Below, piece after piece: positions 25,335 to 34,718 of a stretch of 64,000 bases of DNA. Below the pieces are notes generated by a model. It did not search any database. It saw only the letters and a list, made by a program, of their open reading frames with translations, and was not told the origin of the DNA. Numbering within the stretch: the stretch's first letter is position 1; each line of letters begins with the position of its first letter. Made by a program: the position numbers and the translations under genes. Source of the DNA: Acidobacteriales bacterium 59-55 (GTDB lineage: Bacteria; Acidobacteriota; Terriglobia; Terriglobales; Acidobacteriaceae); contig MKSV01000007.1 of NCBI GenBank assembly GCA_001897435.1, positions 310,001 to 374,000 of the forward strand, read 5' to 3'.

Positions 25335-28300
25335 TTAGAAGTTGATTCGACCAGCCACCTGTAGTAGTCGAGGTTCATTCGTCTGTCTCGTAATCTGACC
25401 GACGTTCGCATTGCCGATCGATGTGTTCGGATTACCAAACTGGACACGATTGAAAAGGTTGAAGGATTCGATACGGAGTTGTAGAACAAGCTTCTCTGTA
25501 AGGTGAGTGTCCTTGAACAGCGCGAGATCGAAGTTCGCTATTCCGGGGCCTCGCAGAGTGTTATCTGTGCGAGACTCGTTTCCAAAGGAGAAGACCGTAG
25601 CGGGCGCAGCAAAGCATGCCTTGTTGAAGTATGGATTTGAGATCGATCCGCCACTCGAAATATCGCCGAGCCGCTTTTGAATCGGTCCGCCAATTGATTT
25701 CGAGCATCCCTGCACGACATCCGGCCGCGTACTGCCCGTTGTAGCGTAGTTGCCGATGTTGTTCTGCGACATCGTCAGACCCAGCGGGTATCCTTCCTGG
25801 AACGTGGTGACTCCGTTGAATCCAAATCCGCTGACCAGTTTGTCGGCGAGGCCGGATACATTGGCGAGGAATCGCTGATTGCGGCCAAATGGAAGCGAAT
25901 AGACATAGCTCACGACCAGGCGCTGACGAGAGTCGAAGCTAGACAGAGAATACTCGCGCGAGAGGTCATTGAGATTCTGATACCCCGCAGATCCAGTCGC
26001 CGAATCGAGCCACGAAGTCAACGTCTCTGCATTGGCCATCAGCTTGGAGAAGGTATAGGAGCCGAGGAGGACGCCGCCCTTGGGGAAGCGCTTCTCAACC
26101 TTCATTTGAAGTGCATTGTAGTTACTGAATCCCCGGTAGGCGCCGGTATTGGTGATGCTGCCGTACTGCGGATAGGGGCGCAGCAACTGGTTCTGAGAGA
26201 CGGTTGGGTTCTGTAGTGTTCCCTGCGAGATCTTGCCATAGAAGGGGTTTGCCACTTTGACGGTCAGGAAACACTTTGTGCTCAGGTTGGACGTCGGCCC
26301 AACGCAGTTGGAGTCAGCCGCTGCCTGCTTCAGGTATGTCTCTGAAACCTGATTGATGCCGACACTCATTGGGAGATTGGAGCCATGCAGGCCCGCATAG
26401 GCCACTTCCAGCGCTATGCCTTTCGGCAGTTGCCTCTGGACCGCGAAGTTCCACTGGTATGTTGCTCCATTCTCTTCATCCGCATATACGGCGTTCGCGT
26501 TTCCGCCCAGTAGAGTCTGCTGATAGCTGGGATCGCGGCCCGGCGCTCCCAGCAAGCCCATCGGGTAAGGATCGTCAAGAGTTGTTGCCGGTGTCGCGTT
26601 GCTATCGGTGGAAACAACCTGCACGTTGTTCACATAGTTGATACCGGACTGCACGGGCGATTCCGGGAACTGCAGGTCGGAGGGGATTACAAATTTGCCC
26701 CATCCAGCGCGGATAACCGTGTTGTCGTTCAGGCGGTACGCGAGACCAAGCCGAGGCGAGAAGTTGGTGAAATGCTCGTTGCGCATTCCCACCGCCGGAT
26801 GCTCCGGTGTGCCCACCAGATCAAACGCTCCCGTTACCGGCTTGCCATTAATACTCACAGCTCCCAGCACCGGATTGACCTCAGTAGGATTGAATGTCGA
26901 GATGCGCCTTGTGCGCTCCCGATAGACGCCTGGAATCTCGTACCGCAGTCCGAGCGTGAGAGTCAGCTTGTTGGTGACGAGCCAATTATCCGAGAGGTAA
27001 TAGCCTTGATAGTAGATCGTTGAGAAGGTGGATGGCGCAATCTGCACCGTACCGGTCGCAGCGTATCCCAGCAGGAAGGACGCGAACGGATTGCCGGTTC
27101 CCGATGCGCTCGATGGATTCTTTCCAGTGAAGATGTTGTCGAATCCAAAGACACCGCCAGGCGAGTTGTTCTGGAAGTACTGCTCTTCCAGGCGCCGCAG
27201 GTCCGCACCAAACTTCAGCGTATGCTTGCCGATTGTTTTGGAGAGGGACGGAGCGATAACGTAGTTATTGTTGATGGACTTGAGCAGTCCGGTGGAGACC
27301 TGGTTGTAGGTCGGGTTGGACATAGTGATGGTCGGAACGGTGGTCGATGGCGTCAGGTTGTTCAGCGGCGCAATATCGCCGAAGTACGACGGGAAGCCAA
27401 GCTGAGTTTCATCGTAGCCAAGCGTTCCGGGGGTGCGCTTGTAGTTCCATCTGGTGAACGAGACTCGGATATCGCCGATCGTCGTCGGATTGAAGACGTA
27501 GGTATCGCCTACAACCGTCTGATTGGTTGAAAATGCTTCCGGCGAAATAGGATCTCCCGAAAAGAGACCATTGCCATAGGTGTTCGAGGCGATGTTCTTT
27601 GAGTTCCACCGCGTGTAGCGGGTGAAGAGACGCTGCTTGTCACTGACCGTAAAGTCCACACGACCGGTGTACTGATCGTTCTGGCCGCCTGCGCTGCCAT
27701 ATTTGACGAAGTTCTGGGTTAGACCGCCATTGGTGGGTGCAGCCCAATAGGGAAACGCAATAAGATTCTTGGCAACTTTGCTGAAACGATCCTGCGGGAT
27801 GATATTGCCGGCAAAGCGGGCACGAGTTGCGCCCGGGTCGCAGGCGGCAGCTCCATTGACTCCGCACGGTGTCAGCGGATCGTAGATTGGAGTGGACAAC
27901 GCGGAGAAATCACCCTGTCGCATGGCAAGGGTCGGCACAGTGTAATTAAACAAGGGGCCCTGTGACTGACGGTAGCCCTGGTAATCAAAGAACGCGAAGA
28001 GCCTGTCTCGCCAGACTGGGAAACCAATGTTCCCTCCAAATTGATTCTGATGATAAGGGCTGCGAGCCAGCCATTTGGTCGGATCCGCATTGTGTTTAGA
28101 GAAGTATGGAGTCGCATTCAAAGCTGTATTGCGCAGATACTCGTATACCGTACCGTGGATGTTATTGCTGCCGGACTTGGTGGCCATATTGATAACGCCA
28201 CCCGTATACATGCCATACTCTGCCGTGTTGTTGTTTGTTTGCACGCGAAACTCTTGTACGGAGTCCTGTGAGGGGACCAGAATGGTGGCATTGCCATACG

Positions 28301-28928
28301 AAACGTTCACTGGTGCGCCATCTACCAGTGTCGAACTCTGGTTTGCCGTACCCCCACCGATCTGATAATTACCGGCGGCAAATACATTTTGACCGGTCAG
28401 GTTGCCCGAGGAGCTTCCTTGCGGCACAACACCCGGGACAAGCCCGACCAGTGCCAGCACATTCCTGCCGTTCAGTGGAATCTCGGAGACCGCCTTTCCC
28501 TGGACGACCTGGCCAAGAGCGGCATTTTCAGACTGTATCAGCGGGGCCTGTGACGTAACCGTCACCTGCTCACTTACTTCACCAACGGTCATGGCGACGT
28601 CGATACGAGTCGATTGCGCTACTTGGACATCGACCGGGGTACGAGTATAGCGCTTGAATCCCGGGCTTTCGACTGTAACCGTGTAGGCGCCGGGCGATAG
28701 CGACAAGAGCTGATAGTCGCCGGATTCCCCCGTTGTAACAGCACGCTTGACTTGAGTCCCGTCATTGGTCACGGTGACCGTTGCGTTTGATACGCTGGCC
28801 CCGCTCGCGTCAGTTACGGTACCGACAACCGAACCGAAGATACTCTGCGCCCATGTTGGAGATGTGAGCGCAAAGAGGCTGAACATAATTAGAGAGATCG
28901 TCCGCAAGGCGGATCTGTAAGTGGGCAT
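25335..28928 (-). CDS. TonB-dependent receptor, Oar-like, with carboxypeptidase-regulatory-like domain
   Basis: A full-length receptor of about 1197 residues. It has a signal peptide (ISLIMFSLFALTSPTWAQ), a regulatory-like sandwich (GSVVGTVTDASGASVSNATV, GDYQLLSLSPGAYTVTVESP), the plug motif VSEIPLNGRNVLALVGLVPG and a barrel ending in EPRLLQVAGRINF. It should import a TonB-energised nutrient across the outer membrane. The ATG at 28928 is chosen because GGAGG lies just before it; an upstream ATG at 28955 lacks a ribosome site. A putative IclR operator at 28970-28986 and a possible promoter (29008-29035, minus strand) lie upstream, so it appears to be the uptake arm of the same regulon. The substrate is unknown. 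Confidence 0.92.
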   Translation of the reverse strand: MPTYRSALRTISLIMFSLFALTSPTWAQSIFGSVVGTVTDASGASVSNATVTVTNDGTQVKRAVTTGESGDYQLLSLSPGAYTVTVESPGFKRYTRTPVDVQVAQSTRIDVAMTVGEVSEQVTVTSQAPLIQSENAALGQVVQGKAVSEIPLNGRNVLALVGLVPGVVPQGSSSGNLTGQNVFAAGNYQIGGGTANQSSTLVDGAPVNVSYGNATILVPSQDSVQEFRVQTNNNTAEYGMYTGGVINMATKSGSNNIHGTVYEYLRNTALNATPYFSKHNADPTKWLARSPYHQNQFGGNIGFPVWRDRLFAFFDYQGYRQSQGPLFNYTVPTLAMRQGDFSALSTPIYDPLTPCGVNGAAACDPGATRARFAGNIIPQDRFSKVAKNLIAFPYWAAPTNGGLTQNFVKYGSAGGQNDQYTGRVDFTVSDKQRLFTRYTRWNSKNIASNTYGNGLFSGDPISPEAFSTNQTVVGDTYVFNPTTIGDIRVSFTRWNYKRTPGTLGYDETQLGFPSYFGDIAPLNNLTPSTTVPTITMSNPTYNQVSTGLLKSINNNYVIAPSLSKTIGKHTLKFGADLRRLEEQYFQNNSPGGVFGFDNIFTGKNPSSASGTGNPFASFLLGYAATGTVQIAPSTFSTIYYQGYYLSDNWLVTNKLTLTLGLRYEIPGVYRERTRRISTFNPTEVNPVLGAVSINGKPVTGAFDLVGTPEHPAVGMRNEHFTNFSPRLGLAYRLNDNTVIRAGWGKFVIPSDLQFPESPVQSGINYVNNVQVVSTDSNATPATTLDDPYPMGLLGAPGRDPSYQQTLLGGNANAVYADEENGATYQWNFAVQRQLPKGIALEVAYAGLHGSNLPMSVGINQVSETYLKQAAADSNCVGPTSNLSTKCFLTVKVANPFYGKISQGTLQNPTVSQNQLLRPYPQYGSITNTGAYRGFSNYNALQMKVEKRFPKGGVLLGSYTFSKLMANAETLTSWLDSATGSAGYQNLNDLSREYSLSSFDSRQRLVVSYVYSLPFGRNQRFLANVSGLADKLVSGFGFNGVTTFQEGYPLGLTMSQNNIGNYATTGSTRPDVVQGCSKSIGGPIQKRLGDISSGGSISNPYFNKACFAAPATVFSFGNESRTDNTLRGPGIANFDLALFKDTHLTEKLVLQLRIESFNLFNRVQFGNPNTSIGNANVGQITRQTNEPRLLQVAGRINF

Positions 28929-28969
28929 TGCTCCTCCGTCAAACACATTTACCATTTAGCGCAAATCAT

Positions 28970-28986
28970 AATGCGTATTGTGCAAT
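28970..28986 (-). promoter_or_regulatory. Putative IclR operator upstream of the third TonB receptor
   Basis: AATGCGTATTGTGCAAT matches the best copy at about 14 of 17 positions and shares the core ATGCGTATTGTGCAAT exactly with the transketolase site at 17046-17062, 12 kb away. It lies 42 bases before the receptor start. Confidence 0.65.
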
Positions 28987-29007
28987 GGAATTGGTGATGG
29001 CGGCAAC

Positions 29008-29035
29008 ACTATCATCCGTGTTCTACGGAAGTCAA
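29008..29035 (-). promoter_or_regulatory. Possible promoter of the third TonB receptor
   Basis: On the minus strand TTGACT (29030-29035) is followed after 16 bases by GATAGT (29008-29013). The -10 box is weak. The putative operator lies about 20 bases downstream of it. Confidence 0.4.
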
Positions 29036-29341
29036 GAAGGAATTAATCACCTTCCAGGCAGGATCAGAATTTCGTCATTTAATGCCAATATCCGCCACTT
29101 TTGAGAGAGTGAAAGGGAGTTGCTCATCGCCCAATTGTGACCATTTAGACGTGCTTTCGTATGCGGTTAGCGCCCAAAAAAATCAAAAAGCGGCCTGGCA
29201 TCGTAGAAATTGAAAAGTGTTACGACGGCAGACAATTTTCACCTCATATGGAAGTGAAAATGCCCTGTATTTTTCTCCTACCAGTTGTGGATGAGCGCCG
29301 TAACCGGATGTGCTCTTCGCGAGGCATCTACTATTTCTATC

Positions 29342-29358
29342 GTTGCATATAGTGCATT
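29342..29358 (+). promoter_or_regulatory. Orphan operator-like site
   Basis: GTTGCATATAGTGCATT keeps TTGC and GCAxT of the best copy, and a half site (TTGCGTTAA) follows at once. No regulated gene is recognisable next to it. Confidence 0.3.
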
Positions 29359-29647
29359 GCATGTTGCGTTAATATCTTAGGATGATAGCACGGCGTTTAA
29401 AAGGGAGAAGAGAGCCCGGCATGACGTCTTCGCCCTTCCCGATGGGCAGTCTCTATAAGGCGGGGCGAATCCATCTCTTATGACCACCGATATCGGTATT
29501 GAAGGACGAATTAAGCACGTCCAGGATGTCCGTGCGAAGCATGTGGGCATCATGGGAGGACTCGTGGAAGCACCCTGGAAACCTGCGTTTTGCTGGACGC
29601 CGGAGCTGGTGTCGGGGCGCTATTATCTGCGTTCCTTGATCGTCTAT

Positions 29648-30220
29648 TTACTGCTGGCGCTCGCAAAACCGGTCCAGGTCACGATTTAGTTCGAGCACAT
29701 TGACTCGCGGTTCACCGAGAACGCCAAATTGCCGCCCTTGTGTATGCTTCGCGATGAGCGTGCGTAGGGCAGCCTGGTCTATATGCCGTGCCTGAGCGAC
29801 CCGTGCAATCTGAAACTCAGCGGCAGCAGGAGTTATGTCGGGGTCTAAGCCCGAACCGGAGGCAGTCACAAGATCCACCGGAACTTCGTCAGAGGAGTTG
29901 GCCTGTTCCGCCGCGACAGAAGCGGCGATACGGTCTAGGAGCTTCTTGCTCGTTGGACCAAGATTTGACCCACCGGAACTTGAGGCGTCGTAGCCGTTAC
30001 CGGCTGCCGATGGCCGAGAATGAAAATACGACGGACCTGTAAACGGCTGACCGATGATTCGTGAACCAACGATCACGCCGTTTTGCCGAAGAATCTGGCC
30101 GTTTGCCTTGTCAGGGAAGAGAAGCTGTGCCACGCCTGTCACTGCGTAGGGATACGCAATCCCAAAGATGACGGTAGTGACGAGTGTGTAGACGAAAGCA
30201 ATGACGATTTGACGACGCAT
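29648..30220 (-). CDS. kdpC: Potassium-transporting ATPase subunit C
   Basis: A 190-residue protein with one N-terminal transmembrane helix (VIAFVYTLVTTVIFGIAYPY) followed by a periplasmic domain with the KdpC pattern: ANGQILRQNGVIVGSRIIGQ, YFHSRPSAAGNGYDASSSGG and SNLGPTSKKL, then GLDPDITPAAAEFQIARVAQ. KdpC stabilises the KdpFABC complex and helps potassium and ATP binding. GAGGAC lies six bases before the start. It is the last gene of the kdp operon, 11 bases after kdpB. Length is normal. Confidence 0.96.
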   Translation of the reverse strand: MRRQIVIAFVYTLVTTVIFGIAYPYAVTGVAQLLFPDKANGQILRQNGVIVGSRIIGQPFTGPSYFHSRPSAAGNGYDASSSGGSNLGPTSKKLLDRIAASVAAEQANSSDEVPVDLVTASGSGLDPDITPAAAEFQIARVAQARHIDQAALRTLIAKHTQGRQFGVLGEPRVNVLELNRDLDRFCERQQ

Positions 30221-30231
30221 AGACTGGTCCT

Positions 30232-32271
30232 CTAGGCCAAATGGAGTGCAGTAATAACGATGTCGATTAGCTTTATGCCGACGAACGGCACAACGATACC
30301 GCCGATTCCATACAAGATTAGGTTTCGACGTAAGAGCGCTTCGGCTGGCATGGCGCGATAGCGTACACCGCGCAGAGCCAGAGGAATCAATGCGATGATG
30401 ATGAGAGCATTGAAGATGACTGCCGATAGAACGGCGGAGTGGGCATTCTTCAGATGCATGACGTTGAGCACGGTGAGCACAGGAAAGACTCCCGCGAACA
30501 TCGCTGGGATGATGGCGAAGTATTTCGCTACATCGTTTGCGATAGAGAACGTGGTCAGTGCGCCGCGAGTCATGAGAAGCTGCTTCCCGATGCCCACGAT
30601 CTCAATCAGCTTGGTTGGATTCGAATCGAGGTCCACCATGTTCCCCGCCTCTTTTGCCGCCTGTGTCCCGGTATTCATAGCAACACCAACGTCTGCTTGA
30701 GCGAGAGCAGGCGCGTCATTCGTACCGTCGCCGGTCATTGCAACCAGTTTGCCGTTACTCTGCTCACGGCGGATGAGGTCCATCTTGTCTTTTGGCTTTG
30801 CCTGCGCCAGAAAGTCATCGACACCGGCCTCCCGAGCGATCGCAGCCGCTGTGAGCGGGTTGTCGCCAGTTATCATGATGGTTCGAATGCCCATGGCGCG
30901 GAGTTGGTCGAATCGCTCTTTCATTCCTCCTTTGACTACATCTTTCAGGTGAATCACGCCGAGCGCGCGATTGTTCTCCGCAACGACAAGGGGGGTCCCG
31001 CCAGTCCTGGCGATCTGTTCAACAGTCTGGTTTACCTGAACCGGCAAGTCGCCGCCATGTTCTCGTAGATACGCCGCAATGGCATCTGCGGCACCCTTGC
31101 GGATGATGCGACCTTCGCGGTTCACTCCAGACATGCGCGTAGTCGCCGAAAATGGAACAAATTCGGCTTGCATCTCGCTTAGCTCTCGGCCCCGCAAACC
31201 ATATTTTTCTTTTGCCAATACGACGATGCTTCGACCCTCTGGAGTTTCGTCTGGGAGCGACGAGAGTTGTGCTGCATCGGCTAGCTCTTCCGGGCGGACG
31301 CCGGGCGCGGGAACGAATTCCGTGGCTTGCCGATTGCCCAACGTGATGGTGCCGGTTTTGTCCAGCAAGAGTGTATTTACATCCCCCGCAGCTTCGACCG
31401 CGCGGCCCGACATTGCCAGGACATTGTGTTGAACGAGTCGATCCATTCCCGCAATACCGATTGCGGAAAGCAGGCCACCAATCGTTGTGGGAATCAGGCA
31501 GACCAATAAGGCTATGAGTACGAATACTGATTGAGGCGCTGTCGAATAGATAGCGATCGGCTGCAAGGTAACAACTGCCAAGAGAAAAATAATAGTTAGA
31601 CCGGCCAGGAGGATATTCAGCGCAATCTCATTTGGAGTCTTTTGGCGTTCAGCTCCTTCAACGAGAGCGATCATGCGATCAAGAAACGTCTCGCCGGGGT
31701 TCGAAGAGATCTCGACCTTAATGTGATCCGAAAGAACACGAGTGCCGCCAGTAACTGCGGAGCGATCTCCACCGGCCTCTCGGATGACGGGCGCGGATTC
31801 TCCGGTGATTGCAGATTCGTCGACCGTGGCGACGCCTTCAATCACCTCACCGTCTCCTGGGATCATGGAACCGGCCACAACGACGACAATATCGCCTGCA
31901 CGTAGCGCCGAGCTGGGGACTTCTTCCGTTTTGCCGTTCTCTTTGACTCGAATTGCGGTCGTATCGGACTTTGCCTTGCGCAATGAGTCAGCCTGAGCTT
32001 TACCCCTTCCCTCGGCCATCGCCTCAGCGAAGTTTGCAAAGAGAACCGTAAACCAGAGCCAAAGAGTAATCTGCAAATCAAAACGCAGAGAGCCATGATG
32101 GGAAATGAGGTCCCTGAACAGATATAGAGAGGTAATTGCACTCCCGATTTCAACGACGAACATGACCGGATTCTTCATCATGGCGCGCGGATTCAACTTG
32201 ACGATTGAATCGACCAACGCCCGCTGAAAGATTGTCCGATCCCATAAACCGCGTTTGCTTATGTTTGCCAT
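30232..32271 (-). CDS. kdpB: Potassium-transporting P-type ATPase subunit B
   Basis: A 679-residue P-type ATPase of the inner membrane that drives the Kdp potassium pump. The TGES actuator motif is present ([19 protein letters not shown]), the phosphorylated aspartate is in [15 protein letters not shown], and the hinge motif is [20 protein letters not shown]. The family-specific segment [20 protein letters not shown] is present, as are the expected transmembrane helices. The ATG follows the kdpA stop codon directly, so translation is coupled. Length and motifs are those of a functional subunit. Confidence 0.97.
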   Translation of the reverse strand: MANISKRGLWDRTIFQRALVDSIVKLNPRAMMKNPVMFVVEIGSAITSLYLFRDLISHHGSLRFDLQITLWLWFTVLFANFAEAMAEGRGKAQADSLRKAKSDTTAIRVKENGKTEEVPSSALRAGDIVVVVAGSMIPGDGEVIEGVATVDESAITGESAPVIREAGGDRSAVTGGTRVLSDHIKVEISSNPGETFLDRMIALVEGAERQKTPNEIALNILLAGLTIIFLLAVVTLQPIAIYSTAPQSVFVLIALLVCLIPTTIGGLLSAIGIAGMDRLVQHNVLAMSGRAVEAAGDVNTLLLDKTGTITLGNRQATEFVPAPGVRPEELADAAQLSSLPDETPEGRSIVVLAKEKYGLRGRELSEMQAEFVPFSATTRMSGVNREGRIIRKGAADAIAAYLREHGGDLPVQVNQTVEQIARTGGTPLVVAENNRALGVIHLKDVVKGGMKERFDQLRAMGIRTIMITGDNPLTAAAIAREAGVDDFLAQAKPKDKMDLIRREQSNGKLVAMTGDGTNDAPALAQADVGVAMNTGTQAAKEAGNMVDLDSNPTKLIEIVGIGKQLLMTRGALTTFSIANDVAKYFAIIPAMFAGVFPVLTVLNVMHLKNAHSAVLSAVIFNALIIIALIPLALRGVRYRAMPAEALLRRNLILYGIGGIVVPFVGIKLIDIVITALHLA

Positions 32272-34059
32272 CTAGAAAGCCTTTCCAGCGTGAAGCAGCA
32301 GGTGTTCCAGAATCGGCCCTAGAGACAAAGCCGGGAAGAAGGTCAATGCGCCGACGATAAGAACAACGCCGACTAGGAGAGCGGTAAAGAGTGGGGTATG
32401 TACCGGGAATGTGCCCGATGATGCTGGCACAAGGTTTTTTCGTGCGAGGTTTCCTGCAAGAGCAAGCATCGGAACGATCATTAAGAAACGTCCGATCAGC
32501 ATGGCCGCCCCCAGGGAGAGGTTGTACCAGTGCGTATTCGCATTTAGACCGGCAAAAGCGGAGCCATTGTTAGCGGTTGTTGAGGTGTACGCGTAGAGAA
32601 TCTCTGTAAGCCCATGCGGGCCACTGTTCCCCAGGAATGCCAGGCCGAGATGCGGCATCATCAAGGCAATAGCGCTGAATCCCAAAATTGAGAGAGGGAA
32701 GATCAGAACGTAGAGCATCGCCATCTTGATATCGAAGGATTCAATCTTCTTTCCCAGATATTCGGGGGTTCGACCGACCATAAGTCCAGCAATAAATACA
32801 GAGAGGATGACGAAAATCAGCATCCCATAAAGGCCCGCGCCAACTCCTCCGAACACGACTTCGCCTAGCATCATATTGATGAGTGTGACCATCCCACCAA
32901 GCGGCATGAACGAGTCGTGCATGGAGTTAACGGCTCCGCAGCTCGCGTCCGTTGTGATGCTGGCAAACAATGCGGAGTCCGCGATTCCAAAACGAACTTC
33001 CTTTCCCTCCATATTTCCACCGGGTTGTAAAGAAGAGGGTTTTTGATTTACATGCAGTGTGGCTGTCTGGAGAAGCGGATTGGCTTGCGACTCAGCGTAA
33101 TAAGTGGTCGTGACTCCGGCGAAGAATAAGACGGACATAGCCGCAAACACGGCCCATCCGTGAGCTGGAGCCCGTGTCATTTTTCCCAACATGGCGGTCA
33201 GACCGGCAGGAATAAGGAAGATGGCAAACATCTCTAGAAAATTAGAGAAAGGGGTCGGATTTTCATAAGGATGAGCGCTGTTCGCGTTGAAGAAGCCACC
33301 ACCATTGGTCCCCAGCATTTTAGGGGCTTCCTGAGAAGCCACAGGCCCCTGGGCGATCGTTTGAGTGGTGATGGTCTGAGTTGTGGGATTTCCATCGCTC
33401 CCGATCGTAGTGATGGCTTGAGGCTGAACGAGCTTTGCTTGGACGTATGGATGGAAGTTCTGCACAACGCCTTGCGACACGAGCAACAACGCCCAAATGA
33501 AGCACATCGGGAGAAGAACCCAGAGACATGCACGAGTCACGTCTACCCAGAAATTGCCCAGCGTCTTCGACTCATTTCTACAAATTCCTCGCACAAAGGC
33601 AACAGCGACAGCGATACCCGTCGCAGCGGAGAGAAAATTGTGATAGGCAAGCGCGGCCATTTGGGTCAAATAACTGACAGTGGTTTCCGGAATATATGAC
33701 TGCCAGTTGGTATTTGTTGTAAAAGAAATGGCCGTATTCAAGGCGAGATCTGGAGCTACACCTGGGAAGTGTTGTGGGTTCAATGGAAGATACTGCTGTA
33801 ACCGTTGGAGTGCGTATGTAAGAAGGAGGCTGATAAGGCTTAACCAAAGCATGGATGTCGCGTATTCGGTCCAGCGCATCTCCTGGCCCTCATCAATACC
33901 AACCACCCGATAGATAAGGCGCTCGACTGGACGGAAGAGAATGTCCATGAACGTCTTTTCATGGGCAAACACCTTGGCCATATAAACTCCGAGCGGCTTT
34001 GCGCTGACTAAGAGCGCCCCGAAAAATAGAAAAATTTGTATCCAGCCATTGGCTGTCAT
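32272..34059 (-). CDS. kdpA: Potassium-transporting ATPase subunit A
   Basis: A 595-residue polytopic membrane protein that forms the potassium channel of KdpFABC. Selectivity-filter-type segments are visible: FTTNTNWQSYIPETTVSYL in the first repeat, LGTNGGGFFNANSAHPYENP in the second, DASCGAVNSMHDSFMPLGGM in the third and YTSTTANNGSAFAGLNANTH in the fourth. The ATG at 34059 is preferred over a GTG at 34068 because GAGGAG lies eight bases before it. It follows kdpF and precedes kdpB directly, and its length is normal. Confidence 0.97.
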   Translation of the reverse strand: MTANGWIQIFLFFGALLVSAKPLGVYMAKVFAHEKTFMDILFRPVERLIYRVVGIDEGQEMRWTEYATSMLWLSLISLLLTYALQRLQQYLPLNPQHFPGVAPDLALNTAISFTTNTNWQSYIPETTVSYLTQMAALAYHNFLSAATGIAVAVAFVRGICRNESKTLGNFWVDVTRACLWVLLPMCFIWALLLVSQGVVQNFHPYVQAKLVQPQAITTIGSDGNPTTQTITTQTIAQGPVASQEAPKMLGTNGGGFFNANSAHPYENPTPFSNFLEMFAIFLIPAGLTAMLGKMTRAPAHGWAVFAAMSVLFFAGVTTTYYAESQANPLLQTATLHVNQKPSSLQPGGNMEGKEVRFGIADSALFASITTDASCGAVNSMHDSFMPLGGMVTLINMMLGEVVFGGVGAGLYGMLIFVILSVFIAGLMVGRTPEYLGKKIESFDIKMAMLYVLIFPLSILGFSAIALMMPHLGLAFLGNSGPHGLTEILYAYTSTTANNGSAFAGLNANTHWYNLSLGAAMLIGRFLMIVPMLALAGNLARKNLVPASSGTFPVHTPLFTALLVGVVLIVGALTFFPALSLGPILEHLLLHAGKAF

Positions 34060-34074
34060 TTCGGACACTCCTCG

Positions 34075-34161
34075 TTAGAAGTTTTCAGGTTTCAGCAGCG
34101 CATAAAATAGATAAACGAACAGAAGCGCTACAACGATCAAAAGAGCGATCCCCTCACTCAT
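34075..34161 (-). CDS. kdpF: KdpF small membrane subunit
   Basis: A 28-residue peptide, MSEGIALLIVVALLFVYLFY then ALLKPENF, consisting of one transmembrane helix. Size, sequence pattern and position directly before kdpA identify it as KdpF, which stabilises the Kdp complex in the membrane. Its ATG overlaps the stop codon of the preceding 33-aa gene (ATGA), so the two are translationally coupled. Confidence 0.88.
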   Translation of the reverse strand: MSEGIALLIVVALLFVYLFYALLKPENF

Positions 34162-34259
34162 GGCTCCGCCTTCTCATTGAGGTGAACGCATCCGAAAACG
34201 TATGCGATGGATAGCAGGAAAAAGAGCACTGCTCCGACGACACAGCCGATATCCCACAT
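34158..34259 (-). CDS. 33-aa membrane peptide upstream of kdpF
   Basis: The peptide starts MWDIGCVVGAVLFFLLSIAY and ends VFGCVHLNEKAEP. It has one hydrophobic helix and a short polar tail. Its stop overlaps the kdpF start by four bases, which supports real translation within the kdp operon. I recognise it only as the kind of small membrane protein seen ahead of kdpF in some bacteria; its role is unknown, perhaps a second small subunit or a regulator of the pump. Confidence 0.7.
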   Translation of the reverse strand: MWDIGCVVGAVLFFLLSIAYVFGCVHLNEKAEP

Positions 34260-34286
34260 GGCATTAGCTTTCTTGCCTCGTTATTT

Positions 34287-34628
34287 TTACGGGGCGGCGA
34301 GAGTATTTGAGTTTTGAGCGGACACGTGCGCGCAGTTCTGTGACCGAACACATTTTCTCGACGCAGCGAATCCCGCGCGAGTCAGTGTTCGGGCCAACAG
34401 AGGAGTGCGAAAGTTGAGGCCGCGAAATGCTTTGATGAATCCAGAAGCCGTTTCATTGACAATCACGAAGTCGGGATACCACGCCTTTAATGCTGTCAAG
34501 GCTGCTTCGCTGGTATTGCTGAAGCGCATCTGAAAACCGTCAGCCACGAGGCTAGTGCCGATCTCTCTATGATCAGAAGAGGCTCCGGCGATCAATATTT
34601 TTTGTGCGTTTGCTTTGTTGTTTCGCAT
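34287..34628 (-). CDS. Small receiver-like protein, degenerate
   Basis: A 113-residue protein whose first 75 residues resemble a response-regulator receiver: KILIAGASSDHREIGTSLVA, then SNTSEAALTALKAWYPDFVI. The acidic pair after strand 1 is replaced by GASSD, and the phosphorylated aspartate is not found (FVIVNE at strand 3), so phosphorylation is unlikely. The last 30 residues look unrelated. It lies between the kdpD sensor gene and the kdpF region on the same strand. It may be a degenerate regulator or a remnant. Confidence 0.5.
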   Translation of the reverse strand: MRNNKANAQKILIAGASSDHREIGTSLVADGFQMRFSNTSEAALTALKAWYPDFVIVNETASGFIKAFRGLNFRTPLLARTLTRAGFAASRKCVRSQNCAHVSAQNSNTLAAP

Positions 34629-34718
34629 ATCATTCGCGGCTCACAGTTGACTGAGTGCGATTACACGCGACAATCACCTAACAAGAGCGAAACAAGTTCA
34701 TATGAAATCCATATGAGA

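Larger units (their letters stand above)
28956..29647. other. Intergenic region between the receptor and kdpC
   Basis: Apart from the operator and promoter at its left side, and a further operator-like copy at 29342-29358, nothing is recognised. Short plus-strand frames at 29161-29352 and 29480-29689 show no family features and are not called as genes. Confidence 0.5.

Noticed and set aside
29480..29689. A 69-codon plus-strand frame before kdpC
   Set aside because: No recognisable family and partly antisense to the kdpC end; left as intergenic.
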